From Lysobacteraceae bacterium (GTDB taxonomy: Bacteria; Pseudomonadota; Gammaproteobacteria; Xanthomonadales; Xanthomonadaceae), in contig BPKJ01000002.1 in assembly GCA_026005075.1 (NCBI GenBank), positions 393,336 to 457,335 of the forward strand: DNA of 64,000 nucleotides, in the 5' to 3' direction. Below the pieces are notes generated by a model, which ran no database searches, was not told the DNA's origin, and was given only the letters and a program-made list of their open reading frames with translations. The position numbers and the translations under genes were made by a program. How positions within the stretch are numbered: position 1 is the first letter of the stretch; the number at the start of each line of letters is the position of its first letter. Positions 36,287 to 48,067 of this stretch are shown one piece after another.

Positions 36287-37213
36287 TCAGGACGGGGACA
36301 CGGATTGCGGGGCGCGGAGCAGGGACGCGGGCAGCGCCCGGATCAGGCTGGCGAGCCGGTCCAGACAGGGACGCAAGGCCGAGGTCGGCCGCCAGACCAT
36401 CGCGATCCGGCGGCTCGGCGCCGGGTCCTCGAAGGCCAGCAGGCGGACGGCGGGCGAACGGGGCACCGGCGGCTGCACGGCAAGCACCGGCAGCAGGGTG
36501 ATGCCCACGCCCGCGGCCACCATCTGGCGCAGGGTTTCGAGGCTGGTGGCGCGAAACTCGGGCTTCTCCTCTGCGCCGGCGAGGTGGCACACGTCCAGCG
36601 CCTGATCGCGCAGGCAGTGGCCCTCCTCCAGCAGGAGCAGGCTTTCGTGGGCGAGGTCGTCGAGCCGGATCGGGCTCTTCCGCCGGGCCAGCGGATGGCG
36701 GTCGGGGACGGCGAGCACGAAGGGTTCCTCGAACAAGGGCTCGACGTGGAGCTGCGGCCCATGCACCGGCAATGCCAGCAGCCCAGCATCCAGCCTGCCC
36801 TCCCGAAGCATCCGCAGGAGGGTGTCGGTCTTCTCCTCGACGAGCAGCAGTTCGAGACGGGGCATTTGGGCGCGAATGGCCGGCATCACGTGCGGCAGCA
36901 GGTAGGGGCCGAGGGTCGGGAACAGGCCAAGGCGTACCGTGCCGGCCTCGGGATCGGCCGCCCGTCGGGCGGCCTCGCGCAACTGGTCGACCTCGGTCAG
37001 GATGCGGCGTGCGCGTTCGGCGATGTCACGGCCGATGGGGGTGAGCAGCACCCGGCGGGGCGCCCGCTCGATCAGGGTCACGCCCAGTTCCTGCTCCAGC
37101 TTGCGGATCTGGGTCGAGAGGGTCGGCTGGCTGACGAAGCACGAGGCTGCGGCCCGGCCGAAGTGCCGGTGCTGGGCCACCGCGACGAGGTAGCGCAGGT
37201 CACGCAGGTTCAT
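36287..37213 (-). CDS. oxyR: hydrogen-peroxide sensing LysR-type regulator OxyR
   Basis: LysR-family activator of 308 aa. An N-terminal winged helix-turn-helix (residues 1-60, FGRAAASCFVSQPTLSTQIRK) precedes the substrate-like domain. Cys200 and Cys209, in EEGHCLRDQALDVC, match the redox pair C199/C208 of E. coli OxyR in sequence and spacing, which makes OxyR far more likely than another LysR protein. Its ATG overlaps the stop of the upstream hydrolase gene (ATGA), so it is probably translated from the same mRNA. Targets are not in this window. Confidence 0.93.
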   Translation of the reverse strand: MNLRDLRYLVAVAQHRHFGRAAASCFVSQPTLSTQIRKLEQELGVTLIERAPRRVLLTPIGRDIAERARRILTEVDQLREAARRAADPEAGTVRLGLFPTLGPYLLPHVMPAIRAQMPRLELLLVEEKTDTLLRMLREGRLDAGLLALPVHGPQLHVEPLFEEPFVLAVPDRHPLARRKSPIRLDDLAHESLLLLEEGHCLRDQALDVCHLAGAEEKPEFRATSLETLRQMVAAGVGITLLPVLAVQPPVPRSPAVRLLAFEDPAPSRRIAMVWRPTSALRPCLDRLASLIRALPASLLRAPQSVSPS

Positions 37214-38091
37214 GGCCGACCCGCCTCCGCGGTGGCGACGGCGGCATGGCGCTGGACGAAATCGGCAAGGTCGGCGAGCGTGGGGGCGAGCAGGGAGTGG
37301 CGCAGCGAGGCGAGGATGCGCACGTGCCCCACGCCCGGATAGAGGTGCAGCTCGGCGGGCACGCCGACGGCATCCAGACGGGCCTTGAGCCGCTGGCTGT
37401 TGGCCGCCCAGACCAGCAGGTCGCTTTGCCCATGCAGGAGCAGGAAGGGCGGCTCGTCGCCGTCGACATGGAGGACGGGCTGCGAGGCGGCCTGGGTCTT
37501 CGGGTCGGCACCGAAGATGGCGATGAGGTCCTCGTCGACCAGCGGCAGGAAGTCGTACGGGCCGGCCACTCCGATCACCCCAGCAAGGTCGCGGGGGCGG
37601 AGGCCGTGGGCGGCGAGGTAGCGTGCGTCGGTACCCAGCAGGGCGGCGATGTGGGCCCCGGCCGAATGGCCGGCGACGAACACCGCATCGGGCCGCCCGC
37701 CGATCTCGCTGGCGTGGCGCCTTGCCCAGGCGACCGCCGCGGCGGCGTCCTCCACGAAGGCCGGGAACGCGGCCTCGGGATAGTGCCGGTAGTCGGCGAG
37801 CACGGCGGTCATGCCGCGTGCGGCGAGGGCATGGCCGACGAAGGCATAGTCCTGCCGGCGTCCGCCCTGCCAGCGTCCGCCGTAGAGAAACACCACCACC
37901 GCACCGGGGCCCGGGGCCCTAGCCGGGTAGACGTCGAGGCGAAGGTCCGCCTCCGCCCGGTAGACCACACCGGCCGGTGCAGGCGCCTCCGCGCCGCGGT
38001 TGAGGGCGCCGAAATACAGGCGCGTGCACCCGCCGAGGCCGCCGGCAGCCAGAAGGCAGGCGAGAAGTGCAGGTCTTGCTAGTCTAGTCAC
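37210..38091 (-). CDS. alpha/beta-hydrolase lipoprotein (BD-FAE/carboxylesterase type)
   Basis: Predicted lipoprotein of 293 aa. The signal peptide ends in the lipobox LGGC at about residue 22. The mature part is an alpha/beta hydrolase: an oxyanion segment VVFLYGGRWQGG, the nucleophile elbow GHSAG near residue 144, a likely acid in HGQSDLLV and the catalytic His in YPGVGHVRIL. Such enzymes cleave small esters; the substrate is unknown. The gene is coupled to oxyR by an ATGA overlap, so a role under oxidative stress or in envelope lipid turnover is possible but unproven. Confidence 0.85.
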   Translation of the reverse strand: MTRLARPALLACLLAAGGLGGCTRLYFGALNRGAEAPAPAGVVYRAEADLRLDVYPARAPGPGAVVVFLYGGRWQGGRRQDYAFVGHALAARGMTAVLADYRHYPEAAFPAFVEDAAAAVAWARRHASEIGGRPDAVFVAGHSAGAHIAALLGTDARYLAAHGLRPRDLAGVIGVAGPYDFLPLVDEDLIAIFGADPKTQAASQPVLHVDGDEPPFLLLHGQSDLLVWAANSQRLKARLDAVGVPAELHLYPGVGHVRILASLRHSLLAPTLADLADFVQRHAAVATAEAGRP

Positions 38092-38122
38092 CGCGGATCC
38101 GGGGAGCGGGGAGGGATCGAGT

Positions 38123-38683
38123 ATGCGCCAGAGCCTTGACCGGGAGGAGGGACCGGGCGACGCGCTGGCCGGGGTGCCCGAGCGCAGCAGTGCCGATCAC
38201 CTGCTGCGCATCCTGCAGCAGCACCACGTGCAGCTCTCGACCATGGCCGACACCAAGGCCAGCCTCATCATCACCGTCTCCTCCATCGTGCTCACCATCG
38301 CCCTGGGGCGATTCAGCGACCCGGAGTACCGGCTGGCGCTGATCGTGCTCACCACCTTCACGATGCTCGCCCTGCTTTGCGCCATCCTTGCCGTGCTGCC
38401 CAAGTTTCGCGGCGCGAGGAGGCTCGATGGCGAGGTCCCCGCGGGGTGGAACCTGATGTTCTTCGGCCACTTCAGTGCGCTCGACCGCGAGCGCTGGCTG
38501 GACGAGATGGCAGCCCGGATGATGCCGGGGCGGGCCTACCGCACGGTGCTGGAGGACGTCTACGGGCTCGGCTGCTACCTTGCCCAGCACAAGTACCCCT
38601 GGCTGCGCCTGTCCTACCTGTTCTTCCTGTCCGGCTTCGTGCTGGCCAGCCTGGCGCAGGTGTACACGCTGCTCCGCGGCTGA
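38123..38683 (+). CDS. PycTM-like (DUF5706) membrane protein
   Basis: A 186-aa protein with an N-terminal helical segment (HLLRILQQHHVQLSTMADTKAS), two closely spaced transmembrane helices (about residues 49-64 and 74-95), a cytoplasmic part and a further C-terminal helix (LSYLFFLSGFVLASLAQVY). The ADTKAS motif just before the first helix is the hallmark of the Pycsar effector (PycTM, DUF5706) family. In defence systems such proteins sense cyclic nucleotides made by a neighbouring pyrimidine cyclase and permeabilise the membrane. No cyclase is nearby here, so a housekeeping role is equally likely. Start: ATG at 38123 with GGAGGG upstream. It converges on rapZ with 15 bases between. Confidence 0.75.
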   Translation: MRQSLDREEGPGDALAGVPERSSADHLLRILQQHHVQLSTMADTKASLIITVSSIVLTIALGRFSDPEYRLALIVLTTFTMLALLCAILAVLPKFRGARRLDGEVPAGWNLMFFGHFSALDRERWLDEMAARMMPGRAYRTVLEDVYGLGCYLAQHKYPWLRLSYLFFLSGFVLASLAQVYTLLRG

Positions 38684-38698
38684 GGCAGGACACGGGGC

Positions 38699-39574
38699 CT
38701 ATTCGATCTCGCGGTGGAAGGCGAGGGTCTGCTCGCGCCCCATGGCCCGCAGGTGGTCCGCGAGCCGCTCGGCGAGGTAGACCGAGCGGTGCCGTCCCCC
38801 GGTGCAACCGAAGGCGATGGTGAGGTAGCTGCGTGACTCGGCCTCGAACCGCGGCAACCAGGCCTCGACGAAGCGGGCGACCTGGCCGAAGTACTCCTGC
38901 ACCGTGGCCTCGGCCTCGAAATACTCGCGGACGGGCCGGTCCTTGCCGGACAAGGGGCGCAGCCTCGGGTCCCAGTGCGGGTTGGGCAGGCAGCGCGCGT
39001 CGAACACGAAGTCGGCGTCGGCGGGCACGCCATGGCGGAACGCGAACGACTCGATCAGCAGCGAAAGGCCGCTGTACTGGGCAAAGCCGAGCTCGGTGAT
39101 GATCAGCCGCCTGAGCTGGTGCACGTTGAGGTCGCTGGAATCGATCACCCTGTCGGCGATGGCCATCAACGGCCTGAGCAGCCTGCGCTCGACGGCGATG
39201 GCCTCGGCCAGCCGCGAGCCGCCGCCGAGCGGATGGCGGCGCCGGGTGTCGGCATAGCGCTGGATCAGCACCTCGTCGCGGGTGTCGAGGAAGATCAGCT
39301 GGTGCTGCAGCCCGGCCGCGCCCACCTCGGACAGGGCCTGCGGCAGGTGGTCGAGGTCCTCGGCCCGGTTGCGGACGTCGATGCCCACGGCCAGACGTTC
39401 CGGCGGGCTCTGGTTGGCCATGATCGAGCGGACGAAGTCCGGCAGCAGGTCGGAAGGCAGGTTGTCGACGCAGTAGCAGCCAAGATCCTCCAGCGTCCGC
39501 AGCGCGACCGACTTGCCCGAGCCGGACAGCCCGGAAACCACGATCAGGCGGGGTGGAAGGACGGGCTCGGACAT
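38699..39574 (-). CDS. rapZ: RNase adapter RapZ
   Basis: P-loop protein of 291 aa; in E. coli it delivers the sRNA GlmZ to RNase E to control glucosamine-6-phosphate synthesis. Walker A GLSGSGKS is at residues 15-22, and the C-terminal GCTGGRHRSVYLAERLA carries the RNA-binding/sugar-phosphate pocket. It is last in the rpoN-hpf-ptsN-hprK-rapZ cluster, 49 bases after hprK. The ATG at 39574 is selected because Walker A then has the usual N-terminal distance. Confidence 0.95.
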   Translation of the reverse strand: MSEPVLPPRLIVVSGLSGSGKSVALRTLEDLGCYCVDNLPSDLLPDFVRSIMANQSPPERLAVGIDVRNRAEDLDHLPQALSEVGAAGLQHQLIFLDTRDEVLIQRYADTRRRHPLGGGSRLAEAIAVERRLLRPLMAIADRVIDSSDLNVHQLRRLIITELGFAQYSGLSLLIESFAFRHGVPADADFVFDARCLPNPHWDPRLRPLSGKDRPVREYFEAEATVQEYFGQVARFVEAWLPRFEAESRSYLTIAFGCTGGRHRSVYLAERLADHLRAMGREQTLAFHREIE

Positions 39575-39623
39575 CGGGAACGGTTCTCCGCGAGGCTGGG
39601 ACAGGGGCGATCGCGCCGGGTAC

Positions 39624-40577
39624 TCACCACGGGCTGTGCCGACGCATCTGGTGCGCCTGGCGGTCGATGAAGGTCTGCGCGGCATCGATGCCCTTGCCCT
39701 TGAGGATCTGCGCGCGCACGGCGGCCTCGACGAGGACGGCGAGGTTGCGTCCTGCTGCCACCGGCAGGGTGATGAGCGGGATGTCGAGGTCCAGCACCCG
39801 TCGCCGCCCGACGTCCCCGCGCAGGCGGTCGACCGGCTTGGGATCCTCCTGTGGATCCTGGCGCTCGAGGTGGATGATCAGGCGAAGGTACTTGTTCCGC
39901 TTCACCGCGGTGTCGCCGAACATGTCGGCCACGTTGATGACGCCGAGGCCGCGCACTTCCAGAAGGTCCTGGAGCAGCTCCGGGCAGGTGCCGTCGATCA
40001 CGTCGGGTGCGATCTGGGTGAACTCCGGGGCATCGTCGGCGACCAGCCGGTGCCCGCGGCTGATCAGCTCCAGCGCCAGCTCGCTCTTGCCCACGCCGGA
40101 GTCGCCGGTCAGCAGCACCCCGATCGAGTACACCTCCATGAACACGCCATGCAGGGTGACGCTCGGCGCAAGGACCCTGGCCAGGTGGTACTGCAGGTAG
40201 GTGAGCAGCTCGTGGCCGCGGCGTGCCGACACCCACAGCGGGGTGTCGGTCTCGTTGGCCGCGTCGCGCAGGTCGGGTGGGCAGGGCTGGTCACGGGTGA
40301 GGATCAGCGCCAGCGGCTGGGCGTTGGCGATCTTGGCCAGCGTCTCCCAGCGCTGGCGTGCCTCCAGCCCGTCGAGGTACTCGAGCTCGGCAGTGCCGAT
40401 GATCTGGACCTGATTGGGATAGATCGTGTTGAGGTAGCCGACCAGCGACGGCCGCCTGGAGAGATGCGAGGCGGCTTCGAGCACCCGCTGCTCGCCGCGC
40501 TGACCGGCGATCCAGCGCAGGTCCAGCCGTTCCTGCATCTGCTCGAAGAGTTGGCGCGAGGTGATGCGGTTCTGCAT
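39624..40577 (-). CDS. hprK: HPr kinase/phosphorylase
   Basis: Phosphorylates and dephosphorylates HPr on a serine, linking metabolic state to the phosphotransferase system. It has 317 aa. The N-terminal domain ends near residue 130; the kinase core has Walker A GDSGVGKS at 158-165 and the signature [10 protein letters not shown] further on. In proteobacteria it usually accompanies ptsN and rapZ, as here. Eighteen bases separate it from ptsN. Confidence 0.95.
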   Translation of the reverse strand: MQNRITSRQLFEQMQERLDLRWIAGQRGEQRVLEAASHLSRRPSLVGYLNTIYPNQVQIIGTAELEYLDGLEARQRWETLAKIANAQPLALILTRDQPCPPDLRDAANETDTPLWVSARRGHELLTYLQYHLARVLAPSVTLHGVFMEVYSIGVLLTGDSGVGKSELALELISRGHRLVADDAPEFTQIAPDVIDGTCPELLQDLLEVRGLGVINVADMFGDTAVKRNKYLRLIIHLERQDPQEDPKPVDRLRGDVGRRRVLDLDIPLITLPVAAGRNLAVLVEAAVRAQILKGKGIDAAQTFIDRQAHQMRRHSPW

Positions 40578-40595
40578 GGCCCGCGTCCCAGCGCC

Positions 40596-41066
40596 TCAGG
40601 CGGCGGCGTGGTGCAGCTGCCAGTCGCAGAGCAGTGCGTAGAGACGGTCCGCGTCCGTGGCCTCGCGCAGCCGGGCGGTGAAGGCCGCGTCGCTGAACAG
40701 CTCGGCGAGCTGGGAGAGCAGCAGCAGGTGCTGGTGGGTGAAGTGCTCGGGCACGCCGAGCGCGAAGAAGAGGTCCACCGGCTGGCCGTCCGGGGCGCCG
40801 AAGTCGATCGGTTCGGCGACCCGGACGAAACCGCCGATGGCCGCGCCGAGGTGGGCGCTGCGGCCATGCGGAATGGCCACGCCATGCCCGAGCCCGGTCG
40901 AGCCCAGCTTCTCGCGGGCGCAGAGCGCATCGAAGATGGCGCGCTCGACCTCGCTCCCGCGGCCGTCGGCCAGCAGCGAGGCGAGCAGTTCCAGCAGCCG
41001 CTTCTTGCTGGTGACCGCCGCGCCCGCGATCACCCGCGAGGGGGCCAGAAGATCGATCAGGTGCAT
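40596..41066 (-). CDS. ptsN: nitrogen PTS EIIA component (EIIA-Ntr)
   Basis: Phospho-carrier of the nitrogen PTS, 156 aa, PTS EIIA type 2 fold. His67 in GVAIPHGR is the phosphorylated residue. It does not transport sugar; its phosphorylation state signals nitrogen/carbon status and potassium balance in other proteobacteria. It lies 16 bases after hpf in the rpoN cluster. Confidence 0.95.
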   Translation of the reverse strand: MHLIDLLAPSRVIAGAAVTSKKRLLELLASLLADGRGSEVERAIFDALCAREKLGSTGLGHGVAIPHGRSAHLGAAIGGFVRVAEPIDFGAPDGQPVDLFFALGVPEHFTHQHLLLLSQLAELFSDAAFTARLREATDADRLYALLCDWQLHHAAA

Positions 41067-41082
41067 GGCCGCGGCCGGGGTT

Positions 41083-41409
41083 TCAGCCGATCTCGGCGGT
41101 GCGCAGGGAGCCCTCGCCGCGGTGGTGGTCGGTGAGCTTCTCCTTGTGCTTGAGCACCTGACGGTCGAGCTTGTCGATCAGGGCATCGATCGCCGCGTAC
41201 ATGTCGGCCTCGGAGGCCTCGGCGTGCAGGGTCCGGCCGGTCACGTTGACGGTGGCCTCGGCCCGGTGGACGAGCTTGTCCACGGTGAGGATCACGTGCG
41301 CGTCCTGCAAGGTGTCGGAATGACGCTCCAGCTTGGCCAGCTTCGACTCGACGTAGTCGCGCAGCGCCGGAGTGACGTCGATCTGGTGGCCGCTGATCTC
41401 GATCTGCAT
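41083..41409 (-). CDS. hpf: ribosome hibernation promoting factor, short form
   Basis: A 108-aa Hpf/YfiA-family protein that binds the 30S subunit and promotes 100S dimers in stationary phase. The basic helix region and the HAEASEADMYAAIDALIDKLDRQ segment are typical. The long C-terminal domain of dual-function HPF is absent. AGGAGG stands close before the ATG, a strong Shine-Dalgarno. The 149-base gap to rpoN may hold its own promoter. Confidence 0.95.
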   Translation of the reverse strand: MQIEISGHQIDVTPALRDYVESKLAKLERHSDTLQDAHVILTVDKLVHRAEATVNVTGRTLHAEASEADMYAAIDALIDKLDRQVLKHKEKLTDHHRGEGSLRTAEIG

Positions 41410-41558
41410 GGGGACCTCCTCAAGGTCTTGCGGAAACTGCCGCAGGCAAGGGACCGCCCGGGCGGCGGCAGCGCGCCCGGGCAGGGGGGTGCGGGAAGGG
41501 GCAGGCCAGCGGCCGGACGGCGTGAGGCGAGGGCGCTGGGGCTGCCATGTCGGTCCGT

Positions 41559-42989
41559 TCAGCCGATGCGCTGGCGCTCGTTGGAGGCAGGAATGTTCAT
41601 CGCTTCACGGTATTTTGCCACGGTTCGGCGGGCGACGTGGATGCCCGCAGCCGCGAGCTCGGCCGCGATGCGCGCGTCCGAGAGGGGCTGGCGCGGGTCC
41701 TCGGCCTCGACGAGCCGGCGGATCATGGCCTGGATCGCGGTGCTCGAGGTCTGGCCGCCGTCCGAGGTCGCAAGGCCGGCCGAGAAGAAGTGCTTGAACT
41801 CGAAGGTGCCCCGTGGGGTGTGCAGGTACTTCCGGGTCGTCACCCGCGACACGGTGGATTCGTGCAGTCCGACCTCCTCGGCGACCTCGCGCAGCACCAG
41901 CGGCCGCATCGCTTCCGGTCCGCGGTCGAGGAAGGCGCTCTGGTGACGGACGATGCAGCGCGCCACCTTGAGCAGGGTCTCGGCCCGCGTCTTGAGCGAG
42001 CGGATCAGCCAGCGCGCCTCCTGCAGCCGGCCACGCAGGTAGCTGGCGTCGCTGCGGCTGGCGGTGGCGATCAGGCTGCTGTAGTGGCGGTTGATCGCAA
42101 GGCGGGGGGTGGAACCGGGGCCGAGGCGGACCTCCCAGCGGCCCTCGTGGCGGAAGGCGAAGGCGTCGGGGACCACGTACTCGACGCGGCCACCACCGAC
42201 CCGGTTGCCGGGCTTGGGATCCAAGCTGCGCAAGAGTTCCACGGCCTCGCGCATGCTCTCCTCGTCCACGCCAAGCTCGGCGGCCATCCGCTCCGGGCCC
42301 AGCCGGGCGAGGTTCTCGAGGCCGCCTTCGAGCACACGTAGGGCCAGTTCCCGGCAGTCGGCCTCCGGGCCGAGCGCGGCAAGCTGCACGCCGAGGCACT
42401 CGGCAAGGCTGCGCGAGGCGACGCCGACCGGGTCGAAGTGCTGGATGCGATGGCGAACCGTCTCGATCTCCTCCTCGCCGACCTCGCCGAGCTGCGCTTG
42501 CAGGGCGGCCAGCAGGCTCTCGGTGGGCTCGCGCAGGTAGCCGTCCTCGTCGATGGCGTCGATCAGCGTGGCGGCGATGCGGCGGTCGCGCTCGCTCATG
42601 GGCGTCAGGTGCAGCTGCCACAGCAGGTGCTCGTGGAGGTCGTCGTCCTCGGGCACGGCCAGCTCCGGTCGCGTGTCCTCGTCACCCCCCGGGTTGCCGC
42701 CTGCGGTTCCGAGCTCCCAGTCCGGTGCGAGGTCCTCGTAGTGGGTCTCGTCGTCCTCGCCGGCCTCCTCGGACTGCGCCTTGCGGGCCTCGTCCTCGTC
42801 GCCCTCGCCGTCCCCGGCCGGCTCGGGCTCCAGCTCCTCCGGACGCTCCAGCAGCGGGTTGCTCTCCAGCGCGGCATTGATCTCCATCTCCAGCTCGACG
42901 CTGGAGAGCTGCAGCAGGCGGATCGCCTGTCGCAGCTGGGGCGTCAGGGTGAGGCTCTGGCCCAGACGCAGCTGGAGGGTCGGTTTCAC
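41559..42989 (-). CDS. rpoN: RNA polymerase sigma-54 factor
   Basis: Alternative sigma factor recognising -24/-12 promoters and requiring AAA+ activators, 476 aa. Region I is glutamine/leucine-rich (LRLGQSLTLTPQLRQAIRLLQ), region II is a long acidic stretch (residues about 60-110), and the C-terminus has the RpoN box ARRTVAKYRE at 453-462. It follows lptB by 21 bases, the common proteobacterial order. Confidence 0.97.
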   Translation of the reverse strand: MKPTLQLRLGQSLTLTPQLRQAIRLLQLSSVELEMEINAALESNPLLERPEELEPEPAGDGEGDEDEARKAQSEEAGEDDETHYEDLAPDWELGTAGGNPGGDEDTRPELAVPEDDDLHEHLLWQLHLTPMSERDRRIAATLIDAIDEDGYLREPTESLLAALQAQLGEVGEEEIETVRHRIQHFDPVGVASRSLAECLGVQLAALGPEADCRELALRVLEGGLENLARLGPERMAAELGVDEESMREAVELLRSLDPKPGNRVGGGRVEYVVPDAFAFRHEGRWEVRLGPGSTPRLAINRHYSSLIATASRSDASYLRGRLQEARWLIRSLKTRAETLLKVARCIVRHQSAFLDRGPEAMRPLVLREVAEEVGLHESTVSRVTTRKYLHTPRGTFEFKHFFSAGLATSDGGQTSSTAIQAMIRRLVEAEDPRQPLSDARIAAELAAAGIHVARRTVAKYREAMNIPASNERQRIG

Positions 42990-43010
42990 GGTGGCGGCAG
43001 TTCCCGGGTC

Positions 43011-43730
43011 CTACAGGCGGAAGCTCTCACCAAGGTATACCCGACGGACGTCGCGGTTCGCCAGCACCTGCTGGGGCGTTCCCTGGGTGAGTACGCGGCC
43101 GTCGTTGAGGATGTAGGCGCGGTCGCAGATGCCCAGGGTCTCGCGGACGTTGTGGTCGGTGATCAGCACGCCGATGCCGCGGGCCTTGAGGTGGCGGATG
43201 ATCTTCTGGATCTCCCCCACCGAGATCGGATCGACCCCGGCAAAGGGCTCGTCGAGCAGCATCAGCCTTGGCTTGGCGGCCAATGCGCGGGCGATCTCCA
43301 CGCGCCGGCGTTCGCCACCGGACAGCGCCGCCCCCGGGGTTTCCGCGACATGCCCGATCTGCAGCTCGTCGAGCAGTTCGGCCAGTTCCCGCTCCCGGCC
43401 GCGGCGGTCGAGCTCGCGGCGAAGTTCGAGGACGGCCATGATGTTCTGCGCCACGGAGAGCCTGCGGAACACCGAGGCCTCCTGCGGCAGGTAGCCCACG
43501 CCCAGCCGCGCCCGCCCGTGCATGGGCAGCGGGGTCAGGTCGGTGCCGTCGAGAAGGATCGTGCCGCCATCGGCCGGAATCAGCCCGACGATCATGTAGA
43601 AGCAGGTGGTCTTGCCGGCCCCGTTGGGACCGAGCAGGCCCACCACTTCGCCGGCGTCGAGGCGAAGACCGAAGTCCCGGACCACCTCGCGCTTGCCGTA
43701 CCGCTTCTGCAGCCCGCTGGCGACCAGCAC
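43011..43730 (-). CDS. lptB: LPS export ABC transporter ATP-binding protein LptB
   Basis: ATPase of the LptB2FG complex that extracts lipopolysaccharide from the inner membrane, 239 aa. Walker A GPNGAGKT is at 34-41, the ABC signature is LSGGERRR, and Walker B is [10 protein letters not shown]. It lies 20 bases after lptA. Its membrane partners LptF and LptG are not in the window. Confidence 0.97.
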   Translation of the reverse strand: MLVASGLQKRYGKREVVRDFGLRLDAGEVVGLLGPNGAGKTTCFYMIVGLIPADGGTILLDGTDLTPLPMHGRARLGVGYLPQEASVFRRLSVAQNIMAVLELRRELDRRGRERELAELLDELQIGHVAETPGAALSGGERRRVEIARALAAKPRLMLLDEPFAGVDPISVGEIQKIIRHLKARGIGVLITDHNVRETLGICDRAYILNDGRVLTQGTPQQVLANRDVRRVYLGESFRL

Positions 43731-43750
43731 GTGGCGTGCGTCCCCGTGGC

Positions 43751-44317
43751 TCAGTGGCCCGCCGGCGCCTTGGGTTCGATGCGCATGCGCACCCCCCCGC
43801 TGCCGCCTCCCTCGATCTGCCCGCTGGCGAGGTCGTAGCGCAGCTCCTCGCCGCGCAGTTCGCCTTCGGGCTGGGTGACCACCACCGCGCCGGTCAGCTC
43901 CAGCTGGCCGGAGCCGATCCGGTAGTCGATCCGCCGCGCCTGCGCGTGCATCCGGCCGCCGGCATCGAGCTCCTGCTCGACCTCGGCGGGGCTGCCGTCC
44001 AGCAGCACCCGGACCAGCGCGCCGTCGGTCCGGTACAGCGTGGCCTGGTCGGCGCGGATGCGCAGGCTGCCCTGCTGCAGCCAGAAGTTGCCCTGCAGCC
44101 GGGTCTCGCCGTTGGCGGCGATCTGACCGTCGAAGCGGTCAGCGCCGAACTCGACCGGCTGCCGGCGGTCACGCTCCAGCGCCACGGCGCAAAGGCTCGC
44201 CGCGAGCAGCGCCAAGGCGAGTGCCGTGGCGGTAGCCCTTCGGAGCGCAGGGTGAGCCGGGCCGTGCGTGCGCACCCGGGTCGCGGGGCGGGGGGTCCTA
44301 GCGGCGGGCGGGTTCAT
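43751..44317 (-). CDS. lptA: periplasmic LPS transport protein LptA
   Basis: OstA-like beta-jellyroll protein that bridges inner and outer membranes for LPS transport, 188 aa. A somewhat long signal sequence (hydrophobic residues about 28-45, ending CAVA) is followed by repeated strand motifs such as [20 protein letters not shown] and [16 protein letters not shown]. Its ATG lies inside the end of lptC (20-base overlap). Confidence 0.9.
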   Translation of the reverse strand: MNPPAARTPRPATRVRTHGPAHPALRRATATALALALLAASLCAVALERDRRQPVEFGADRFDGQIAANGETRLQGNFWLQQGSLRIRADQATLYRTDGALVRVLLDGSPAEVEQELDAGGRMHAQARRIDYRIGSGQLELTGAVVVTQPEGELRGEELRYDLASGQIEGGGSGGVRMRIEPKAPAGH

Positions 44318-44864
44318 GGCGTCCGGTCACCTCGGAGAGCAGTTGCACGCGGCGCTGGGAGAGGTCGGCGAGCAGGCCGCGGCCGCGCAGTATAGAGCCC
44401 GGACCCTCGATGGTCACCGCGTGCCCGGTCTCGGCACGGTTCTCCCGGGGCAGGAGGTCGAGCGCTTCGGTGGTCATGCGGACGCGCGTCCCGGCAGGCG
44501 CCGCCTCGTCCTGCAGTTCGACCGCACCGAGGAGGCGGATGCGGTCCGCATCGGCACTGACCCAGCCGCGATCCGCGCGGCTGCGCCACTGGCGGGGCGG
44601 GGCCGGCATGCCGAGGCGCGGCTGCTCGAGTTCGAGCGTGCCCAGCTCGGGGTGGCGCGCAAGGCGTGGTCCGCGCACCCAGAACGACTCGGCGCCCTGC
44701 TCGTCGAAGGCGATCAGCTCGTAGTCCTCGAGCTGGTAGTCCGAGCGAGGTGGTCCGACCAGCTCCGGCGGGCCCTCGTCGGCGCGGAGCTGCCAGACCA
44801 GCCAGCTGGTCACCGCGGCGAGCCCGGCCAGGACCAGCAGCGCGGCGAGCCGCCCCCGGCTCAT
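44298..44864 (-). CDS. lptC: LPS export protein LptC
   Basis: Single-pass inner-membrane protein of 188 aa (helix at about residues 5-25) with a periplasmic jellyroll that passes LPS from LptBFG to LptA. Motifs such as DYQLEDYELIAFDEQGAESF and the VRMTTEALDLLP segment are typical. It overlaps kdsC by ATGA and lptA by 20 bases. Confidence 0.9.
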   Translation of the reverse strand: MSRGRLAALLVLAGLAAVTSWLVWQLRADEGPPELVGPPRSDYQLEDYELIAFDEQGAESFWVRGPRLARHPELGTLELEQPRLGMPAPPRQWRSRADRGWVSADADRIRLLGAVELQDEAAPAGTRVRMTTEALDLLPRENRAETGHAVTIEGPGSILRGRGLLADLSQRRVQLLSEVTGRHEPARR

Positions 44865-45395
44865 CCGCCCCAGTCCTCGAGGATGCGGTCACGGGAGCCG
44901 CGCGCGACGAGCAGGAGATCGCAAAGCTCGCGCACGGCCCCGGCGCCGCCGGGCAGGGTGGACTGCCAGTGCACGCTGGCGGCGACCCACGGGTGGGCGT
45001 CGGCCGGCGCTGCCGCAAGGCCGACCGCGCGCAGGGCCGGGCGGTCGGGCAGGTCGTCGCCCATCCAGGCCACCTCCGAAGGGGTGATGCCCAGTTCGGT
45101 GCACAGCTTGCGCAAGGCCTCGAGCTTGTCGGCACAGCCCTGCACGACGCGCTCGATGCCGAGCTCCTGCGCGCGGTGGGCGACGATCGGGCTGGTGCGG
45201 GCGGTGACCCAGGCGAGCGCCACGCCCGCCTTCTGCACAAGGCGCAGTCCGAGCCCGTCTCGCACGTGGAAGGACTTGAGCGCCTCGCCCGTGGGCCCGA
45301 TCCAGATGCGGCCGTCGGTCAGGGTGCCGTCCACGTCCAGCACCAGCAAACGCACCTTCGACGCGCGCTGCAGGATCTCCGGCGCGATGCGGGGT

Positions 45396-45406
<11 letters not shown>
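44861..45406 (-). CDS. kdsC: 3-deoxy-D-manno-octulosonate 8-phosphate phosphatase
   Basis: HAD-superfamily phosphatase releasing Kdo for LPS core synthesis, 181 aa, the tetrameric C0-type without a cap. The catalytic DVDGTLTDG is at residues 24-32, and VTARTSP and MGDDLPDRPALR supply motifs II and III. The start is GTG at 45406, overlapping the end of kdsD by 11 bases. Confidence 0.95.
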
Positions 45407-48057
<2,651 letters not shown>

Positions 48058-48067
48058 GCGGCCGGCA

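Noticed and set aside
38123..38683. A complete Pycsar anti-phage system
   Set aside because: No pyrimidine cyclase, toxin, restriction gene or mobile element lies nearby, so only the effector-like protein is reported.
41410..41558. Sigma-54 promoter between rpoN and hpf
   Set aside because: A GG and GC pair ten bases apart exists, but the -12 TTGC and the rest of the consensus are missing; such pairs are frequent by chance at this GC content.
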